From a virus: a stretch of DNA of 40,217 nucleotides. The DNA lies in the IMG/VR virus record IMGVR_UViG_3300032898_000010, positions 1 to 40,217 of that record; one strand, given 5' to 3'. The notes under the pieces are model-generated. The model was not told the DNA's origin and searched no databases. It worked only from the letters and a program-made list of their open reading frames with translations. Shown piece after piece: positions 8,276 to 15,729 of this stretch. How positions within the stretch are numbered: position 1 is the stretch's first letter; each line of letters starts with the position of its first letter. Position numbers and translations under genes: made by a program.

Positions 8276-8652
8276 CGATCTACGTTGTTCCCGGCAAAGA
8301 CCTCGGGCCGACTGAGCTTCTTAACCTGCAAGACGCCTTGCGGCGCGAGCATTCAGGCAGCAGGGAGCGGATCATTGTCCTGCCTGCGCACGGCAAGGCC
8401 GGGCCTGACGCCATGGTCTCGCTGACTACGGCGGACGTGGACCGCTTCCGGCAGCGCGTGAGGGAGGTGCGCTTCGAGAATGAGCAAGCAGTCAAAGAAG
8501 AAAGCGCGGAAGCGGCGGCAGCGGCGCGACTCGCTGACCTACTACATCCAGTGCCCGGCCTGCGGCGCACGGGAAGACGGAAGCACCGGCGCCATGCTCA
8601 CCGCGCTCGCCGACTCGATGAACCTGCTCTCCGATTCCGGAGCGCGGATTAA
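8245..8652 (+). CDS. Portal-fragment-like small protein
   Basis: 135 residues. Residues about 10-60 (IYVVPGKDL..., LQDALRRE, IIVLPAHGK, then a TAD segment) align by eye with an internal part of the portal protein (VYISPGDVN..., LQDALNAF, VIVLPPGSK, then VAD; about 4430-4600 in the window), suggesting a duplicated and diverged piece. It overlaps the end of the preceding frame by 31 bases. The last 50 residues are Arg-rich and lie over the next gene, so they look like out-of-frame reading; the true C-terminus may be nearer 8480. No catalytic motif seen. Confidence 0.5.
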   Translation: MGKTKRKSPLTIYVVPGKDLGPTELLNLQDALRREHSGSRERIIVLPAHGKAGPDAMVSLTTADVDRFRQRVREVRFENEQAVKEESAEAAAAARLADLLHPVPGLRRTGRRKHRRHAHRARRLDEPALRFRSAD

Positions 8653-8800
8653 GGTCCGGCACGGCTACATCCTGGCCGAGTCGGAGCTGGGCGGCGGCTA
8701 CGTGCTGCCGCTTAAGGACGGGCGCTGGACTGCCCGCACGGTTACCTACGATCCGTTCCCGCAGGTACCTGTCCTGCGGGATGACGATCTGGATGATTAG
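8480..8800 (+). CDS. Basic N-terminus, single Cys-pair protein
   Basis: 106 residues. The first 16 are strongly basic (KKKARKRRQRR), followed by YYIQCPACGARE, one half of a zinc ribbon, and then a predicted alpha/beta region with an acidic end (RDDDLDD). GGGAGG lies at 8462-8467, a long 12 bases ahead of the ATG. The single Cys pair means either a dimeric zinc site or none. The next gene starts 11 bases downstream, so it belongs to the same operon. Function unknown; nucleic-acid binding is possible from charge alone. Confidence 0.65.
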   Translation: MSKQSKKKARKRRQRRDSLTYYIQCPACGAREDGSTGAMLTALADSMNLLSDSGARIKVRHGYILAESELGGGYVLPLKDGRWTARTVTYDPFPQVPVLRDDDLDD

Positions 8801-8811
8801 GAAGGACAGTC

Positions 8812-9126
8812 ATGTCAGCGATCAACTCGATCTCGTTTGACCAGGCGTCGTACACCCAGGGCGCAACCATCACGGTCACCATCGATTACACGCCGGACAC
8901 GCCGTCGGTGGTACCGCAGACCAATACGCTGACGGCAACCATCACCAACTCGGGCGGCACCGTCACCGCGCAGACGACGGCGGACTTCACCGTCAATGTC
9001 CCGAACCCCGGCGGCGACACCGTGCAGGTTTCCGACACCGGGAACCGCACCTGGACCGAGGGCGCGACCACCCCTGACCAGACCGTCAGCGGGAACCTGG
9101 ACGTGGTCTTCACCGCCACTGCATGA
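8812..9126 (+). CDS. Small Ig-like beta-sandwich protein
   Basis: 104 residues rich in Thr, Val and Asn with alternating hydrophobic strands (ATITVTIDYTP, NTLTATITNSGG, NLDVVFTATA), the pattern of an immunoglobulin-like beta-sandwich. Such small domains commonly decorate phage capsids or tails. AAGGA precedes ATG 8812. Its stop overlaps the next start as ATGA. Structural role is inferred; family not recognised. Confidence 0.7.
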   Translation: MSAINSISFDQASYTQGATITVTIDYTPDTPSVVPQTNTLTATITNSGGTVTAQTTADFTVNVPNPGGDTVQVSDTGNRTWTEGATTPDQTVSGNLDVVFTATA

Positions 9127-9341
9127 CCGTTTACACCCTCACCGCCCGGATCATCTCGGGCGGCGAGGTGGTCGCGGTGAAGCAGGCCCCGTTTCATGTC
9201 ATGGACGGCGCTGAGGCTGACCTGACGGCTGCGCTGCAGGCGCTGCTGAAGGCTGAGGCGGACATTGCCGAGGCTGCCCAGGATCTTCAGGACGCGGCAA
9301 AGGACATCAGTCACCCCAAGCACCACTGGTGGCAGCGGTAA
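9123..9341 (+). CDS. Small protein with beta N-terminus and helical C-terminus
   Basis: 72 residues, coupled to the previous gene by an ATGA overlap. Residues 1-28 look like beta strands (VYTLTARIISGGEVVAVKQ) and residues 30-62 form an Ala/Asp/Glu-rich helix likely to coil; the tail is His/Trp-rich. No family recognised. It may partner the Ig-like protein encoded just upstream, based only on coupling. Confidence 0.65.
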   Translation: MTVYTLTARIISGGEVVAVKQAPFHVMDGAEADLTAALQALLKAEADIAEAAQDLQDAAKDISHPKHHWWQR

Positions 9342-9350
9342 GGAGCCAGG

Positions 9351-11138
9351 ATGCCGTTCATCCCTGGCTCGTGGTTCGCGGGCCAGCAGGTCTCGGGACT
9401 TGTGGACGGCACCGTCATCAATGGTGCCCAGATCGTCGCCGACGGCGAGACCGGCCAGATCCTGATCTACTCGGGCGAGCCTGCGAACGGGAACCTGATC
9501 GGCTCATGGTCGGGTGCGGCCGGAACCGATGACTACGGGAACACTTACCCCGAGGGCCTGTCGGTCACATCGACCAGCATCGAGGGCACCGATTTCATCC
9601 TGGACACCAGCGGGCTGTTCTATTACAACGGCACGCCTGCGCTCGGGAACGCGCCGATCCTTTCCATCGTCACGACCGGCGTCACGGAAGACCCTTTCGG
9701 CAATACGGTTGCAGCCCTTCTCACCATCGGCGAGTACGCCGCCGCTCACGTTTCCTACGACATTCAGGGAAACGGCTACCTTTACGACACGACCGACACG
9801 CTGCGGATCGTGCTCGCCAACGGCAGCGCCACGTTCTCGGGGATTACCGACCCGTCGATCATCTTCTACAACTCCTACGGCGCGGTCGTCCTGGTGGTTG
9901 ACCAGGTCGCGGGCGGCATCTTCCAGTACGAGGACCTGGGGTCGGCGACGCAGGGCGCGCTGATCCTGGCCCAGTCCGGCAAGACCACTACTGACCCGAT
10001 CAACAGCGAGACGCTGAGCGCGGGCGTCACGCTCGCCAACAGTTCCGGCGATCAGCTCACGCAGATCACCAGCGCTAACGGGCGCATCCGGTTCAACAAC
10101 ATTTACGGTGCCGCCGTCTCCGTCATCGCGCCCGATATCGGCGGGATCTTCTTCTACAACGACGAGGGCTCCGCCGTCCAGGGCGGCACCATTGGTGCGC
10201 TGGTCTGGGCACTGTCGCCTGTCGCTGATCCGATCAACAGCACGACTTTCAGCCCAGGCACGACATCGCGTGACCCTATTGCCGCCGGTTATTACTTCTA
10301 CGACCCCGGCAATGTGTACATGGGCAACGCGGCGTCAATGGCCTACTACGCCCATATCAACGGCATCGGCCAGGGGTCTGGATCGGCCACCAGGGTTTAC
10401 ACGGGCATTTACGGGCCGACATCGGCGTTCAGCCCTGGCAGCGGGGCCGCGCACGCCGTCCTTCACGTCGCGGGGGCGTCGCCGGATGGCTCACACGCCG
10501 CTCAGGTGCTGATGGGCACCGCCACGGCCACCGCTGACCCGACTCCGGCGACGACGGCGTACCTGGAGATCCAGGGCACGTCGGCGCTGCTGGATCAGCC
10601 GGCGCCGACGGCTGTGACGAGCTACGCGATGCCGTTCGCGTCCGGCGGCGCGCTGAACGTGGTGGACGGCACTGACGGCAACACCTACGACACCCAGCGG
10701 CTGACGTTGTGGAACAACGGCCAGACGATCACCGCCACGTCAGGCACCCCGGCGGCTGTCACTAACCTGTCTGCCGCCCTCGGAGCCAGGTCCTACCGCG
10801 CTAAGACGTATATCGCCTACAAGGGCGGCAGTGCCGCAGGCACCCCGACGTTCACCCTGACGGCCACGGGCACGCAGACGTTCACGGCGGGAACCTGGGA
10901 GTTCACAACCAACAGCCCGACCGCCGCGACGGTGACCGAGGGCGGATTCACGTCCTTCCCGGCCGCGACCACCGGCCTGACGATGCAGACCAGCATCTGC
11001 AAGTGCGAGTTCGAGTGCCTCACGACATTCAGCGTGGCGGGGACGATGAGCGTGACCGGCTACACCAGCAGCGCCACCGACTCGATCATCATCGAGGGCG
11101 CGTACCTGGAGATCTCGCCGCTGGTGGCGGGGGCGTGA
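9351..11138 (+). CDS. Large repetitive virion protein (minor tail or fibre-like)
   Basis: 595 residues, beta-rich, dominated by Gly, Thr, Ser, Ala and Asn. The N-terminus (PGSWFAGQQVSGLVDGTVIN) is closely echoed in the small protein at 24427. Three related modules begin near residues 88, 188 and 263, each with G-I/L-F-x-Y ... DP ... T ... G (for example GGIFQYEDLGSATQG and GGIFFYNDEGSAVQG). A separate C-terminal domain (about residues 470-595) contains CKCEFEC. AGGAG sits six bases before ATG 9351. This layout, an anchor then repeats then a C-terminal domain, suits a tail or head fibre that could bind the host surface; the specific role is inferred. Confidence 0.72.
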   Translation: MPFIPGSWFAGQQVSGLVDGTVINGAQIVADGETGQILIYSGEPANGNLIGSWSGAAGTDDYGNTYPEGLSVTSTSIEGTDFILDTSGLFYYNGTPALGNAPILSIVTTGVTEDPFGNTVAALLTIGEYAAAHVSYDIQGNGYLYDTTDTLRIVLANGSATFSGITDPSIIFYNSYGAVVLVVDQVAGGIFQYEDLGSATQGALILAQSGKTTTDPINSETLSAGVTLANSSGDQLTQITSANGRIRFNNIYGAAVSVIAPDIGGIFFYNDEGSAVQGGTIGALVWALSPVADPINSTTFSPGTTSRDPIAAGYYFYDPGNVYMGNAASMAYYAHINGIGQGSGSATRVYTGIYGPTSAFSPGSGAAHAVLHVAGASPDGSHAAQVLMGTATATADPTPATTAYLEIQGTSALLDQPAPTAVTSYAMPFASGGALNVVDGTDGNTYDTQRLTLWNNGQTITATSGTPAAVTNLSAALGARSYRAKTYIAYKGGSAAGTPTFTLTATGTQTFTAGTWEFTTNSPTAATVTEGGFTSFPAATTGLTMQTSICKCEFECLTTFSVAGTMSVTGYTSSATDSIIIEGAYLEISPLVAGA

Positions 11139-11245
11139 TGCGCCGGCTGCGGGACTGGTGGGCGCGCCGGAAATGCTGGCTGTACGCAGGCCAGTGCCCG
11201 CTCTGCGAGGCTTACCGCCTGTGGAACATGGAGGGCAAGCGGTAG
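11138..11245 (+). CDS. Tiny basic CPLC protein
   Basis: 35 residues. ATG 11138 overlaps the upstream stop by one base (TGATG). The sequence is basic and aromatic (RRLRDWWARRKCW) with a CPLC pair. In the same frame an upstream ATG at 11003 would lengthen it, but that part is clearly shadow of the large virion gene. Its 3' end overlaps the convergent minus-strand gene by 34 bases. Its reality rests on coupling and composition only. Confidence 0.5.
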   Translation: MRRLRDWWARRKCWLYAGQCPLCEAYRLWNMEGKR

Positions 11246-11436
11246 CTCTCGCGCTCGCTGAGCCGCTTCAGCGTCATGTCCGCCTGGCGGGCGGCTTCTT
11301 CCCTCGCCTCGGGCGTGGTGTTCAGCAGCAGCACCCCGAGGGCTGTCTGGTACCACAGCAGCTGTAGTTCGGCGGGCACGTCCGAGGGTGCCCGGCTCCA
11401 CGGCTCGTAAGCCTTTTTGTATTTCGGCCCGTTCAT
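11212..11436 (-). CDS. Minus-strand small helical protein
   Basis: 74 residues filling the gap between two plus-strand structural genes. The central part (AELQLLWYQTALGVLLLN) is hydrophobic and helical, followed by a charged helix rich in Arg and Glu. The amino-acid pattern is more natural than any plus-strand reading across the gap. The ribosome binding site is weak (TCTGGA just before ATG). No family recognised. It belongs to a set of lone minus-strand genes in this window that look like late insertions (morons). Confidence 0.6.
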   Translation of the reverse strand: MNGPKYKKAYEPWSRAPSDVPAELQLLWYQTALGVLLLNTTPEAREEAARQADMTLKRLSERESYRLPSMFHRR

Positions 11437-11462
11437 GTCCAGATCATAAGTCAGGAGACTGT

Positions 11463-11984
11463 GTGTCGATTGCCCGTTACTACAAGATTGGCGTCTTTGA
11501 CACCAGCACTCCGCTGGCCACGGGCGCGTCTGTCACCTCCACCACGCCAGCGGCAATCCTGGTCGGGCACACCACGGCCACGAACGACGCGAACGTCAGC
11601 GCCGTGCGCGCCTCAGCCCTCGGCGCATCCACGTTCCCGGCGAACGCCTCGTTCGCGGCGTCGCTGAACGTGGCTACCGGCTCGCTGAGCGGCGGCAACT
11701 CGGCGACGGCCTACCAGATCGGCGGCGGCGGCGTGACGCTGGCCGCGAACACGCTGTTCTGGACTGCTGGCGGCACCAGCGCGTCGGCAATCTCCGGCCT
11801 GACGCTGGGTCAGTTCCTGTGGTCGCAGGAGATCCCGTTCACTGCGGGCGCGAACTGGGGTGAGTGGTACACCCCCGGCTTCGAGATCAACGTCCACGCC
11901 TCCAGCACATTCGCGCTGTACATCACCGAGTCCTCGGCGGGTACAGGCACGACGTTCACAGGCGAGATCGAGTTCACGGAGTAG
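11463..11984 (+). CDS. Beta-rich virion protein (decoration-like)
   Basis: 173 residues from GTG 11463, which has AGGAG at 11453-11457 with five-base spacing; the longer reading back to 11388 crosses the ribosome site and is rejected. The sequence is Ala/Thr/Ser/Gly-rich with beta-strand patterns and a well-ordered C-terminus (FTAGANWGEWYTPGFEINVH, then TGEIEFTE). No catalytic motif. Likely a virion surface or minor tail component by composition and position. The next gene, a glycosyltransferase, begins three bases after its stop. Confidence 0.68.
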   Translation: MSIARYYKIGVFDTSTPLATGASVTSTTPAAILVGHTTATNDANVSAVRASALGASTFPANASFAASLNVATGSLSGGNSATAYQIGGGGVTLAANTLFWTAGGTSASAISGLTLGQFLWSQEIPFTAGANWGEWYTPGFEINVHASSTFALYITESSAGTGTTFTGEIEFTE

Positions 11985-11987
11985 CCG

Positions 11988-13142
11988 ATTAAGATCCTCT
12001 GGCACAGCGCCCCGCCGTGGATGCCCACGGGTTATGGCACGCAGACCGCGCTCACCGTGGCGGGGCTGAGAAGCCTCGGCCATGATGTCACCTGCTCATC
12101 GGCGCTGATGCGCACAGGGATCACCATCGAATGGGACGGCGTTCCCGTCCTGACGGGCTGGGCCGACGTGCGCGGGGGGAACGACTGCCTGATCCCGCAC
12201 GCGCAGTACTCTGGCGCTGACGTGGTCATCACGCTGATGGACTCCTACGTGATGAACCCGAGGGTGCTGTCGCAGGTCAGGGCGGCGTGCTGGATGCCGG
12301 TGGACGCCGCGCCAGCCGACCCGCGCGAGATCGCGCTGATCCGCACGAGCGGCGCGATGCCCGTGGCGATGTCGAAGTTCGGGGAGCGCGTCCTGCGCGA
12401 GGGCGGGCTGTACCCGCTGTACGTGCCGCATGCGGTGGACAGATCCGTCTACCACCCGCTGGATGGCAGCAAGACGCGGGCAGCCTGCGGCATCAGCGAT
12501 GACACCTTCCTGGTGGGATTCTGCGCCGCGAACCGGGACGTGTTCCGGAAGGGCTTCGCGGAGCAGTTCCAGGCGTTCGCGCAGTTCGCGGCGCGGCATC
12601 CGGACTCGCTGCTGCTGGTGCATACGGCGGCGGTGCAGAGTGACGCGCTGGACCTGACCCAGCTTGCCGTGGCCTGCGGGATCGGGGACAAGGTTGTCTT
12701 CCCTGATGAGCATGCGCTTGTGTCCGGGCTGATCACCGGGGCTGAGATGGCGCAGTGGTACTCAATGCTGGACGTCCTGTCCGCCTGCTCGTACGCCGAG
12801 GGATTCGGCCTGCCGATCATCGAGGCGCAGGCGTGCGGCGTCCCGGTGGTCGTCACTGACTTCGGGCCGATGACCGAGCTGTGCGGAGCCGGGTGGACGG
12901 TGCCAGGGCAGCCGTTCTGGGTGCGGGTCAAGCAGGGCTGGTGGTGCCAGCCTGACGTGCAGAAGATGGCGGACGCTTACGAGGATGCCTGGCAGGCACG
13001 GGAGAACGGCGAGATGACCGCCCTGAAGGCGAAAGCCCTCGATTTCGCGGCGGGATATGACTCGGAGCGCGTCCGGGATGAGTACTGGGTGCCCGCGCTC
13101 GCCGAGATCGAGTTCCGCCTCCTGTCCGGCGCTGAGCGGTGA
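11988..13142 (+). CDS. GT-B glycosyltransferase with apparent ATT start
   Basis: Transfers a sugar from an activated donor; cytoplasmic. The first ATG in frame (12021) would cut off the N-terminal strand that the paralogue at 25830 has as RILWYSNAPW. Reading from ATT 11988 gives IKILWHSAPPW, which matches, and GGAG at 11978-11981 is six bases ahead, so ATT is the best start (384 residues). GYGTQT lies in the N-terminal Rossmann lobe. The donor-binding lobe has the E-x7-E motif EGFGLPIIE (Glu271, Glu279), typical of GT4/GT1-type retaining enzymes, followed by ACGVPVV. Substrate unknown; the surrounding virion proteins suggest these are the targets. Confidence 0.85.
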   Translation: MKILWHSAPPWMPTGYGTQTALTVAGLRSLGHDVTCSSALMRTGITIEWDGVPVLTGWADVRGGNDCLIPHAQYSGADVVITLMDSYVMNPRVLSQVRAACWMPVDAAPADPREIALIRTSGAMPVAMSKFGERVLREGGLYPLYVPHAVDRSVYHPLDGSKTRAACGISDDTFLVGFCAANRDVFRKGFAEQFQAFAQFAARHPDSLLLVHTAAVQSDALDLTQLAVACGIGDKVVFPDEHALVSGLITGAEMAQWYSMLDVLSACSYAEGFGLPIIEAQACGVPVVVTDFGPMTELCGAGWTVPGQPFWVRVKQGWWCQPDVQKMADAYEDAWQARENGEMTALKAKALDFAAGYDSERVRDEYWVPALAEIEFRLLSGAER

Positions 13143-13145
13143 GAG

Positions 13146-13373
13146 ATGACAGCCTGCCAGATGCGGATCAAGACTGACGAGCGGCTGAGCCTCCTGGTGC
13201 CGTGCGGCAGGCCAGACACCGCCCTCATCCGCGTCGCCTGCCCCCGGATGGGACATGTCGAGAATGTCGTGATGTGCAGGCGCTGCATGCACGCGATCAC
13301 GTACTGCCAGCAGTGCTTCGACCAGGACAGGCTGCTGATCCGGGCTAGCAGGCTCGCGCTGGCGGTCGGATGA
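13146..13373 (+). CDS. Small zinc-binding Cys-rich protein
   Basis: 75 residues. The C-terminal half contains CRRCMHA...YCQQC, a zinc-ribbon-like pair of Cys pairs, plus two earlier Cys. It starts three bases after the glycosyltransferase stop, with GGTGAG close upstream, and its stop overlaps the next start as ATGA. No family recognised. It is one of many small Cys-pair proteins encoded here. Confidence 0.65.
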   Translation: MTACQMRIKTDERLSLLVPCGRPDTALIRVACPRMGHVENVVMCRRCMHAITYCQQCFDQDRLLIRASRLALAVG

Positions 13374-14095
13374 CTTCGTACACCGTCACGGCCACGCAGG
13401 TCAGCAACACGTACCAGGGCATGATCCTCCAGGTGCTGGTGCTGGACGGCGCGGCAGCTGCTACCAGCCAGCCTGGTGGCACGGGCGCTGACAGCGTTGG
13501 CGGCTGCACCGTCCCGATTACGACGACCCAGGCCGGATCAGTCATCTACGGCGCAGCGATGTGCGACGACGCCGCGTCGATGACGTTCTATGCGAACAGC
13601 ACCCCGTTTTCCGGGTCGCCGTTCCACGACACCGTCAACGCCAATTACTACGCCACCTGGTACACCGCCGCGACGGTGACGCCGGGCGGTCCGACGGACT
13701 ACTGCTGCTCGGGCAGCGGCGCTGGCAGTGCCGCTGGGGCCGAGATCCTGCCGAACGGCACCATCAGCATCGATGCCTCGTCGCCAGCGGTCGTAACCGG
13801 ATCGCCAGGCTGGACGAATCTTTCCTGCACGACCGCGTCGTTCATCCCGCCTGGCGGCACGCTGCTCGTCGCCCTGGTGCCTTCTGACGGTTCAGGGTCC
13901 GGCCAGACCACCGTGTCGGTGACATCCAGCCCGTCGCTGACCTGGACGCAGCTGATCGCCAACACCGGCGATTACGAGTACAGCGGCGTCTGGGTCGCGC
14001 AGGTGCCATCTGCCCCGGCTGGCGCGCCGTCCGTCTTCTATCCGCGCCCCGCTAACCGGGTGGTCACGGTGCCGTTTTTCTCGGGTTCGAGGTAA
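13370..14095 (+). CDS. Virion-like beta protein
   Basis: 241 residues, coupled to the preceding gene by ATGA. Begins YTVTATQVSNTYQGMILQV and continues with Gly/Ser/Thr/Ala-rich strands; it contains DYCCSGSG and several isolated Cys. From memory, this opening resembles structural-region proteins of Streptomyces-type phages, without an assigned function. No enzyme motif, signal peptide or membrane segment. Probably an appendage or surface protein and a possible acceptor for the nearby glycosyltransferases (Thr/Ser-rich); that last point is inference. Confidence 0.68.
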   Translation: MTSYTVTATQVSNTYQGMILQVLVLDGAAAATSQPGGTGADSVGGCTVPITTTQAGSVIYGAAMCDDAASMTFYANSTPFSGSPFHDTVNANYYATWYTAATVTPGGPTDYCCSGSGAGSAAGAEILPNGTISIDASSPAVVTGSPGWTNLSCTTASFIPPGGTLLVALVPSDGSGSGQTTVSVTSSPSLTWTQLIANTGDYEYSGVWVAQVPSAPAGAPSVFYPRPANRVVTVPFFSGSR

Positions 14096-14127
14096 AGCGC
14101 GGGCAACAGCCGATAGGAGGCGGCGTA

Positions 14128-15108
14128 ATGGCGACTGGCGTCCTGTTCCAGGAAGAACTATTCTGCAATAACGTCTCGAACCTGATCGGCAGCGGCACGC
14201 CCTATAACGGCTCGGCGACGGCCGATACGCCTGCTGCCTACACGTCGGAGTCGTGGACGTTCAGCGCGGTGACGGGCTGGCCGGCCGCCACCAACACGAC
14301 CGTGCCGACGACCGGCTTCAGGATCGCGAACACGAACGCCTCGTACTCCTCGGAAATTATGGCAGTCATCGACATTTCCGGCGATACCTGCACGGTGCTG
14401 CGCGGCATCGAGAGCACCACGACGGTCGCGCATCCGGGCGGCTCGACGTTCGTCGCGCTGGCGACGGCGGGGACGCTCCAGAACTTCAAGCAGGCGACGA
14501 CGGCGGGAGTCTCGGAAGTCACGATCAGCAATTCATCGACTGAGACCGTGATCGCCACCTACACGCCGCTGGGCACCGAAGTTGAGGACGGTACCACCTT
14601 CGAGATCATCGCCAGCGGCACGATGGGCATCCTTACCACGGCGATCCCCACGCTCCAGTGGACGCTGTACTCGGGCGGCTCGGGCAGTGTAGGCGGGGCC
14701 TACACGCCTGGCACGCTCCTGTGCCAGATGATCACCGGGAACACGACCACCACCAACATGTGCCCGCCGCTGGCCACCACGACGGCTACCACCACTTCCA
14801 CGACAGACCTGACAGCCTACTGGTTGTCGTCACATCGCTGGGTTCCCGGCACCTCGTTTGACGTGAACGGCACCATTGAATGGGTTTCCACGACATCGGC
14901 AATCGGCAACCTGAACTTTTTCTGGTCCGTCGCCGGCCTGAACGCCACGACCACGCCGACCGTGGGAATGACTGGCTGCGTCACCAGCGCGGCAGCGGTC
15001 ACCGGCCTGACTTCCACCAACGGGCTGTTCCTGACCTGCAAGTGGAGCGCAGCCGCCACGTCTAACGTCGTCACTGCTCCCGCGCCGCTGATCTACCGGG
15101 CAGCGTAG
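14128..15108 (+). CDS. Thr/Ser-rich virion protein (minor tail-like)
   Basis: 326 residues preceded by AGGAGG at good spacing. The N-terminal third (YNGSATADTPA ... FRIANTNASYSSEIMAVIDISG ... RGIESTTTVAHPGG) forms a beta-rich module; from memory similar modules occur in actinophage minor tail proteins. Later come Thr runs (TTTTNM, TTTATTTSTT) and a jelly-roll-like C-terminus. Thr runs of this kind would be good O-glycan acceptors. Its TAG stop overlaps the next GTG start by one base. Role inferred. Confidence 0.7.
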   Translation: MATGVLFQEELFCNNVSNLIGSGTPYNGSATADTPAAYTSESWTFSAVTGWPAATNTTVPTTGFRIANTNASYSSEIMAVIDISGDTCTVLRGIESTTTVAHPGGSTFVALATAGTLQNFKQATTAGVSEVTISNSSTETVIATYTPLGTEVEDGTTFEIIASGTMGILTTAIPTLQWTLYSGGSGSVGGAYTPGTLLCQMITGNTTTTNMCPPLATTTATTTSTTDLTAYWLSSHRWVPGTSFDVNGTIEWVSTTSAIGNLNFFWSVAGLNATTTPTVGMTGCVTSAAAVTGLTSTNGLFLTCKWSAAATSNVVTAPAPLIYRAA

Positions 15109-15725
15109 TGCGCGTCATCTACGTTTACTCACAGTGGTGCGCTCCCGCAGTGGAAGCGATCCGCAGGCACGCGCCAGGCGCGGTGTTCTTCGAGACTTCC
15201 GGCCTTTACGACTACAACGTGGTAATGGCGCAGGAATGGGACAGCGGCGAGGACCTGGTCGTTGTCGAGGGCGACAAGGTACTGCATTACGGCGTCATGC
15301 CGTCATTCGCTGACTGCGGCAAGCCGTGGTGCCTGTTCGGGTACCACAGCTACCCGCCGCCGTACGTCCGGCCCATCACCATCGGGCTGGGCTGCACGAG
15401 GTTCTCCGCTGCGCTTCAGCACGAGTTCGGCCCGGAGGAATTTCTCGTAGACGACGATCCGGGCTGGGGCTTCTGCACTCCCTGCAACGGGCACGGCTGC
15501 TGGCGCTACCTGGACAGCCGGATCGACAAGTGCCTGTGGGCGCGCGGGCACAGCCCCCACCTGCACGGCTGGGTAGAGCACCTGCATGAGTACCCGGAGG
15601 ACTGGGGCGAGACAATCGGGCAGTACCTGGACGGCTTCGGGCCGGTAACCGTCGCGGGCGAGTTCCGCCGCCGCGATCCGCCCGATCACAGGCAAGGGAG
15701 CGCAGTGCCAGACCGCGTGAGGTGA
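15108..15725 (+). CDS. Possible GT-A-type glycosyltransferase
   Basis: 205 residues from GTG 15108, overlapping the upstream stop. The start RVIYVYSQWCAPAVEAI resembles a nucleotide-sugar-binding strand and helix. Next come an acidic EDLVVVEGD segment (where some phage glycosyltransferases have EHD), KPWCLFGYHSYPPP, and a GLGCTRFSAAL motif. This order matches what I remember of small putative glycosyltransferases in actinophages, but no textbook DxD is present. A cluster of Cys and His (CTPCNGHGC) could bind metal. Location between virion proteins and near a GT-B enzyme supports a sugar role; confidence in the function is moderate, in the gene high. Confidence 0.65.
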   Translation: MRVIYVYSQWCAPAVEAIRRHAPGAVFFETSGLYDYNVVMAQEWDSGEDLVVVEGDKVLHYGVMPSFADCGKPWCLFGYHSYPPPYVRPITIGLGCTRFSAALQHEFGPEEFLVDDDPGWGFCTPCNGHGCWRYLDSRIDKCLWARGHSPHLHGWVEHLHEYPEDWGETIGQYLDGFGPVTVAGEFRRRDPPDHRQGSAVPDRVR

Positions 15726-15729
15726 CGTC

